From Gonium pectorale (taxonomy: Eukaryota; Chlorophyta; Chlorophyceae; Chlamydomonadales; Volvocaceae), in contig LSYV01000027.1 of assembly GCA_001584585.1 (NCBI GenBank), positions 707,972-718,041 on the forward strand: a DNA stretch of 10,070 bases, in the 5' to 3' direction. Each line of letters starts with the position of its first letter. Position 1 is the stretch's first letter. Both the position numbers and the translations under genes were made by a program. The notes under the pieces were generated by a model. It was not told the DNA's origin. It worked only from the letters and a program-made list of their open reading frames with translations, and ran no database searches. Below, one piece after another: positions 1 to 5,700 of the stretch.

Positions 1-395
1 GCTCAACCTTGAAACCTTGCAGTACACCAGGTGAAGTCAGACAAACCGGGTGAGATGGTAAGCCGGTCTTTGCGGGCGGGACGAACGTCACATGCCTTGC
101 ATTTGTTCCCGCCCGCCCTACCGGAAACATCGCGGCTTCGGGTGTGTATGACCGTAGAGGCGGGCTCCCTCTTTCTCTGCAGATTTCTCTTTTTTCGAGT
201 TACCAGGCGCTGATACGCGCTGCGGCCGCGGACGACCTTTGAATGCGCGCAAGCCTGGGCCGCTCCGCCTCGGATGGGCCCAGCGCCGCGCCCCTTGGGT
301 CACCCCTGCCCTGGGTACTACCATGCCTCGGTAGCGGTTGTGTTCGAGCGGCTTTGACGTGTCACGAAGCCCAGCTTGCTTCCTAGCGCACTTGG

Positions 396-420
396 CCTGC
401 CTCGCTAGCGGCGAGGCGGG
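396..420. repeat. Inverted repeat with a 10-bp stem and 5-nt loop
   Basis: The arms GCCTCGC (399-405) and GCGAGGC (411-417) are perfectly complementary around the loop TAGCG. The stem extends outward through one T-G wobble and two C-G pairs to 396 and 420. It lies about 110 bases before the TGTAA at 531. It could be a structure in a 3' UTR or simply a chance palindrome in GC-rich DNA. Confidence 0.4.
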
Positions 421-530
421 AATCGGCCTTGCCGAGAGCTTGGAGCACATCACTAGCCCCCAGGGGCGTGTGGCAACGCCGCTGCCAAGCAACCCAACTG
501 ACGTTTAAGGACAGCGTCTGTGCCAGCGGC

Positions 531-535
531 TGTAA
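531..535 (+). promoter_or_regulatory. Possible poly(A) signal TGTAA of an upstream gene
   Basis: TGTAA is the usual polyadenylation signal of Chlamydomonas and its relatives. This is the only plus-strand copy I found when reading the window. It lies ahead of the gene at 920, so it would serve a gene to the left of the window. A single 5-mer is weak evidence. Confidence 0.25.
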
Positions 536-919
536 GGCAACCCACCGAGGGGAATCAAGGCGGCAGCGGCGGCAGGGACCAGCAGTGGAGCAGAGCCGAA
601 CCGCTCGCTGTGCGGGGTCGTTGACCCCACCCGCCGCGCCCACGCGCTGGGCGAGGTGGACGCGGCTCTCGCCCATAGGGCCACCCGTGCCCGCTTGTAG
701 CGAGGGTGCGGCGAGTTGTGTATTGTGTGCTGGTGTGCCTGGCGTCGCGTGCGTGGTGCGCGGTCCTTCAGCGCGCGCCCGCTGCGGTAGTTCCGGGGCC
801 TCCGGTGGCTGGGCAGTCACGCGCGGGCGGACCTCTCAGCGGCATTTCCTTCATTCCAGACCGTCAATACCGTGCCGTTAGCGTGGGGCTGCGGGAGCCT
901 CTCGACAAACTAAAGGTGG

Positions 920-1012
920 ATGTCATGCGGGTTTCGGCAGCTTTTGCTGCTGGTGCCCCTGCTGCTGAGTAGCGCCGCCACCGTCGTCGCCGCAGCCGCT
1001 GCGGCCGCTGCT
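920..1012 (+). other. Signal peptide coding region
   Basis: The N-terminus reads MSCGFRQLLLLVPLLLSSAA and continues with a long alanine run. A single Arg precedes a Leu/Val-rich core of about 16 residues, and small residues suitable for a signal peptidase site follow. The cleavage point cannot be fixed because the alanine run offers many possible sites; somewhere around residues 20-31 is likely. This is the main evidence that the product enters the secretory pathway. Confidence 0.75.
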
Positions 1013-2797
1013 CAGGGCGGGGCCAGCGGGAGCCCAGCAGCAGGCTCCGCACCGGCGGCGCTGCGCTCCGGAGCGGCAGGAGAGCCTCAGTACCCACGAC
1101 CTTCCCGCAACAACCAGCAGCAGCGCCTCGCGGCGCTGCGAGCAGCCGTGCAGCCGCTCCTGGAGCGCGGCGAAGGTGACAACCCGTGGGTCGGTCGAGG
1201 CGCCAAGGCCGTCGGCAGCGGCGGCGGCGCGGCCGCTGGTGCTGAGGATGGCGTCCACGCTCATGCTCAGGTGCCCTTGGGGAGCGTGATGCAGCAGCAG
1301 CACCCGCCCCTAAACCACCACAAGCAGCAGGAGCAACTGAGGGCGGCGGCGCCAGTGGCGACGGCGGCGGCGGCGACCGTGTTGGCCCCGGCTGATGACG
1401 ATGCAGCGGCAGTGGCGGGGGACGCCGGGCGTGCACCTACCCCGCCGCCGCACCCCGTCGTAGTCTGGCACCGCGGCCGTGGCCGCAGCAGCAGACTGCA
1501 TGGTGCTGCGCCGTCCACGGCCGGGGGGCCGTCGGGCAAGACGGGGACAGCGGGAGAAGGCGGCAGTGACCGCCCCAGCAGGGAGCAGCCGCAGCCGCTG
1601 CAGCTGCAGCTGCCGTTGTCAATACCCTCCGCTGCTGGACCGCAGGGGCGGGAGCGAGGCGCTCTCTCCGCAGCTACGCGTCCCTCGCGCCGACAGGCGT
1701 CGCCGTCGGCTGTGGCTGCGGGCCACAACCTCACCGCCGTGCCCACAGCCGTGTCCGGGCTTGAAGGAGGCATGCCGCACCTTGCGCTCTTCCTCCAACA
1801 GCAGCAAGACCCTCCCTCATCGGGGTCTCCCACCCCGTTCATGGCGCTGAGTGGTGCACAGTATCAGTCGCAACAGAAACGGCGGCAGGACGACGGGATG
1901 ACGGCTGGCGGAGGAGGCCATATCATAGTCCTGAGGCCAGCGCCGTGCAGCGACGTGCTCGCATGGGCGGTGGAGGCCGCCGTGCTGCCGCCAGAGGCGC
2001 CGCCGCCGCCGCCACGCTTCACGGCGCCGTACGAGTACTGCCTGCAGCCTGGGAACCTGCTGGGAGGCTTGGCGAAGACGCCGCTGGCGGCAGAGGCGGC
2101 CTCATCTGGGGAGCAGCACGGGGGCGGCAGCGGCGGCAGTATCGAGCCGGCGCGGCGGCGGCGGGCCTCCGCGATAGGTTATGTCACCGCTAGCTCCGCC
2201 GCCGCAGCCGCCGCAGCCGCAGCTGCGGCCGGAAGACCTCACGGCGCTAGCGAGACACCAGCTGCTGACTGCGGCGGTCCTCCGACCGCAGTTGAGGACC
2301 GCACTCCGGAGCGAACCGCGCCGGAGCGAACCGCGCCAGAGCGAACCGCGCTAGAGCGAACCGCGCCGGAGCGAACCGCGCCGCCGGAGCTGGCGTCGCT
2401 GGGTGGTGGGAAAGAACTGGCGACAGTCTCTGCACACGGCAGTTCCGTTTCCGCGGACGAGGATGCTGACGGGCTGCTGTTGGCATCGCGCCTTCAGGTG
2501 ATGGTGCTGTGCGCACTCGCATGCTGCCACGAGGCCACCGCGTGTCCTGGCACTGGCGGCGGCGGCGGCGGCGGTGGCGGCGCCGGCGCCGGCACCGCAT
2601 GGCTGCACCACCCGGCGCTGCGGGCCTTCGGCGCAGCCCTGGTGGCAGGGTGCGACGCGGAGGAGGCCATGCCCGCAGCTGCGGCGGCGATGGCGGCGGA
2701 CGCTAACCATCCAGCAGAGCCGGGCGATACGCCATCGGCATTGCCTTGCCTGGCGGATGCTGTTCAGCAGGGCCCTGGGCGGGGCCTAAAGCAACAG
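920..2797 (+). CDS. Exon 1: signal peptide, low-complexity region, ERTAP repeats, Cys segment (residues 1-626)
   Basis: This is an open frame of 626 codons ending at a good donor (CAG|GTAGGT, phase 0). The frame stays open beyond 2797, but the translation then changes character to Arg/Pro-rich sequence, and the next exon joins in phase. The exon holds a signal peptide, Gln/Ala/Gly/Pro-rich sequence, an 11-Ala run (427-437), a 9-Gly run (about 546-554) and nearly all the cysteines. Less repetitive islands around the PCSDVLAWAVEAAVLPPE segment and the LCALACCHEATAC segment may be the folded parts. Confidence 0.8.
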
Positions 2798-5700
2798 GTA
2801 GGTGCCTGGGGCCGGCGGAACGCTGACCACTGTGTGCACCGCTGTGCGCGTGTGGCGCGTGGGAGGGAGGGAGGGTGCGGCTACCTGTGCGGGCTCACCA
2901 GGCCCATCCGCAGCCCCACCCATCAGGTGACCCGCGGGTCAGCGGCGCCGTGCTGCAGGGCGCCGCGCGCAGCTCGCCGCCGGTCAAGGCAGCTCGCCAG
3001 GGCCCGTCACCAATCATGCGCGAGCATCTCCCATTCCCGCCTACAGCTCCACGCCCACTACCCGTTCACCCCTTCATACCCCCCCGCTATCGAGCCCCGC
3101 TCCGCGATTCCCTCCCCCACCCCTGGGCCTCCTCCGACGACCCCCGACCAGCCCTCCCCGGCCCTCCTCCGTGGCTCCCCCCGTAGGCGGTCCTGGGCCT
3201 GGCTCGCATCCCCACCAATCGCCCCAACACCGCCTTCCCCGCGGACTTCCAGATCGTGGGGCTGCTGGGGCTGGCACTGAGCCAACTGCAGGACGCGGAT
3301 ATACGGAGTGAGTTATCGAGGGGCTCATGGCGGTTTGATGAGGTGCTTGCTTGGGGGTGCGGTGCGGTGCGATGCGTTGGGGGCTGGGCCGGGGGCTGGG
3401 GGCCGGGGGCTAGGGGCCAGGTTGAGCCTTCGGTTGAGCCTTTGTGCCGCCACACAACGCCACACGCCGCCCCCCCCCCCACCATCACCCATCCCCCGCC
3501 TCCAGACCCGGTAACCCGACCGCCGCCGAGAGTTTGCCTGCCCTGCCGCCTCTTCTGCCAAACCATGAACCGCCCCGCCATCTCCCAACCCTCGCTTCAA
3601 TGCCTCCCCTCCTCTTCCCTGCCCATTCCCCACCTCTGCTGCCCCTCCCGCCTCCCTCACCTTCCCCCTCCTACCCTGGGGCCGCCTCGCCGGCCCGGCC
3701 GCCGCCCGCGTGTGTGTGCGTGTGTGTCACGTATGCGTGCAGACACCTCCGCGAACGCGGCCCAGGCGTCCACATTCGACAGCGCGCTCTTCCCCTTTGG
3801 CATCAGCTTCGCCACCACCAACTCCTTTGGCGGCGCCACGCAGCAGGCCTTTGACTTTGCGACTGTCACCGACCGGCGCGGCGCGGCCGCGGACGGCCTG
3901 GAGACCGGCAGGTCGGCTGCACACCCGTTCATGCGTACGGACACAGTACGGTGTGCCGTACGGTGCTGCCTGTGATCCCGCACCGTGTGTGTCACACTCC
4001 TGTTGGTACACAGTGGAACATGTCGCTCGGTTTTCCTGGGCCTTCCATAGCGCCCGGAGAGCCACCACCCACTGGTTCCAGGCCGCAGTGCCACTGCGCC
4101 GCCTGTGCGGTGTGGCCTGGCTCGCCAGCAAGGGGCCCCATGCAGCCCCCTCCTCACATCCACAGGGCGCAGACGTATGCTTCTCGTCGCAGGGCCGCGT
4201 ATGACAACCCCAGATCCGCACGCCCAAATGCCCGACAGTCCCGCGGGTGCGTGCTCCACGACGTAGGGCCATATCGTCAGCGCCCTTTGGCGACGTCAAC
4301 GTGGTCACCAACGTCCTCACCTCGGCGCTCTCGCAGCGGCGCATCGTCACGCCGCGCAAGCCGCCGCCGCCGCCACAGGAGCGGGAGAGGGAGCGAGAGA
4401 AGCAGAAAGGGAAGGAGAAGGGCGGTGAGGAGGGAAAGAGAGGGGAAGAGGAGCAGGGTAAGGGTGAGGCAGGGCAGTTGAAGGAAGGAGAGCTGCGGGA
4501 GAGCGTGGAGGCGCGCGGCGACGACGCCGCGAGCGGCAGTGTTGCCACCGCCGGCGGAGGCGGTGGCGGCGGCAGCGGTGGCGGCGGCGGTGGCCTCGGC
4601 AGCGCTGGTGGTAGTAGCAGCGGGGGCGGTATCGGCAATGACAGCGCTGCCGCCAGGCAGGCAGCGGTAGCCGCGGCGGCGGCGGCGCGCCGCCGTGACG
4701 TGGCGGCACTGCTTGCTGAGTACGACTACTGGAACGGCTACATGTCGCCCTTCTACAACCTCGAGTACGAGCATTCGTACGAACTTGATCCGTACGAGGA
4801 TGGTGCGTACGAACCTTCCCAACTTGCGTCACCTCTGCCTGGTCCACCCCTCTGCTCCCCCCGACGTTCCTGCTAGGCCTATCCGGAGCACGTACGGCAC
4901 ACGAACAAGCCTTAGAACCTTATAATTGGGGTATACGACACCCAACCACGCCCAGAGCCCCAGACCGACATTCGCACCGACCTCTGCATGACTAAATCTG
5001 CCTCCCTTTGAACGCGTTTGTGAACCGGCCACGGTCATTGGCGCCATTGGCAGAGGCAGAGGCGCCCGGACTTCGGGCGGCGCTGCTGCGCGCGCAGCAC
5101 GAGGCATCTGCTGGTGGCGGCGGCGGCAGCGTCCGCACAGGACCCCACGGCATCCCTAGACCGCCGCCACTGGATCAGAGCTCCGGCGGCAGCGGTGTTG
5201 GCAGTGGCGGTGGGAACGGCACGTTCCGTACTGACGATGGCGGCAGCGGCGGGAGTGGCGGGAGCAGGGGAAACGGAGCCGGTGGTGGGGATGGCAATGG
5301 CGGCGGAAGCGGCGCATCCGCCAACTCCACAACGCCGTACGTCTACCTGTACGACCCGTTTGACGTACTGCTGGCTACGACGCTCGACTACGGCCGGGCT
5401 GGGCAGTACTCGTACTTCTACACGGGTGAGTTTCTGGGCCCGTTGGCGTGCCGTTTGCCGCACTCGGCCCCCGCGGAACGCATGCTTGTCCTGTACGACC
5501 CGTACACCCCTTCAGCTGCGCCCGACGCCCGACACGCCCTCCCGTACTGACCGCGCCTTGTACGGCCAAGCAAAACACACACGCACACAAACACACGGCC
5601 CGCAAACCCGGTACCCTCCCCGTCACTCCCCGACCCGCCTTCGCCGCCCCGCACCTATCCGCCCCTCCGCGCCGCCTGTTGCGACCAACCACCCAACCAA

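Larger units (their letters stand above)
1..919. other. Upstream intergenic DNA, probably including the promoter and 5' UTR of the large gene
   Basis: No open frame here has the strong third-position GC bias, splice signals or recognisable protein features seen downstream. Short open frames exist on both strands but look like chance frames in GC-rich DNA. An in-frame TAA at 911-913 closes the reading frame just before the ATG at 920, so the large gene does not extend upstream without a splice. I see no clear TATA box. The left part may be the 3' UTR of an upstream plus-strand gene (see the TGTAA at 531), and the right part is probably the promoter and 5' UTR of the gene at 920. Confidence 0.5.

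Noticed and set aside
706..972. Open frame with a hydrophobic start before the large gene
   Set aside because: It has no ATG at its start, third positions are not biased like the exons, and it overlaps the well-supported signal peptide exon.
2798..3280. Continuation of exon 1 through intron 1 to a stop at 3280
   Set aside because: The translation becomes Arg/Pro-rich, a good donor lies at 2798, a pyrimidine tract precedes an acceptor at 3186, and exon 2 in the spliced frame is better coding sequence.
3727..4638. Minus-strand open frame of about 300 codons, Pro-rich at its start
   Set aside because: It is the complement of exons 3 and 4 plus intron 3; the Pro/Ser runs mirror the Gly-rich and polypurine coding sequence.
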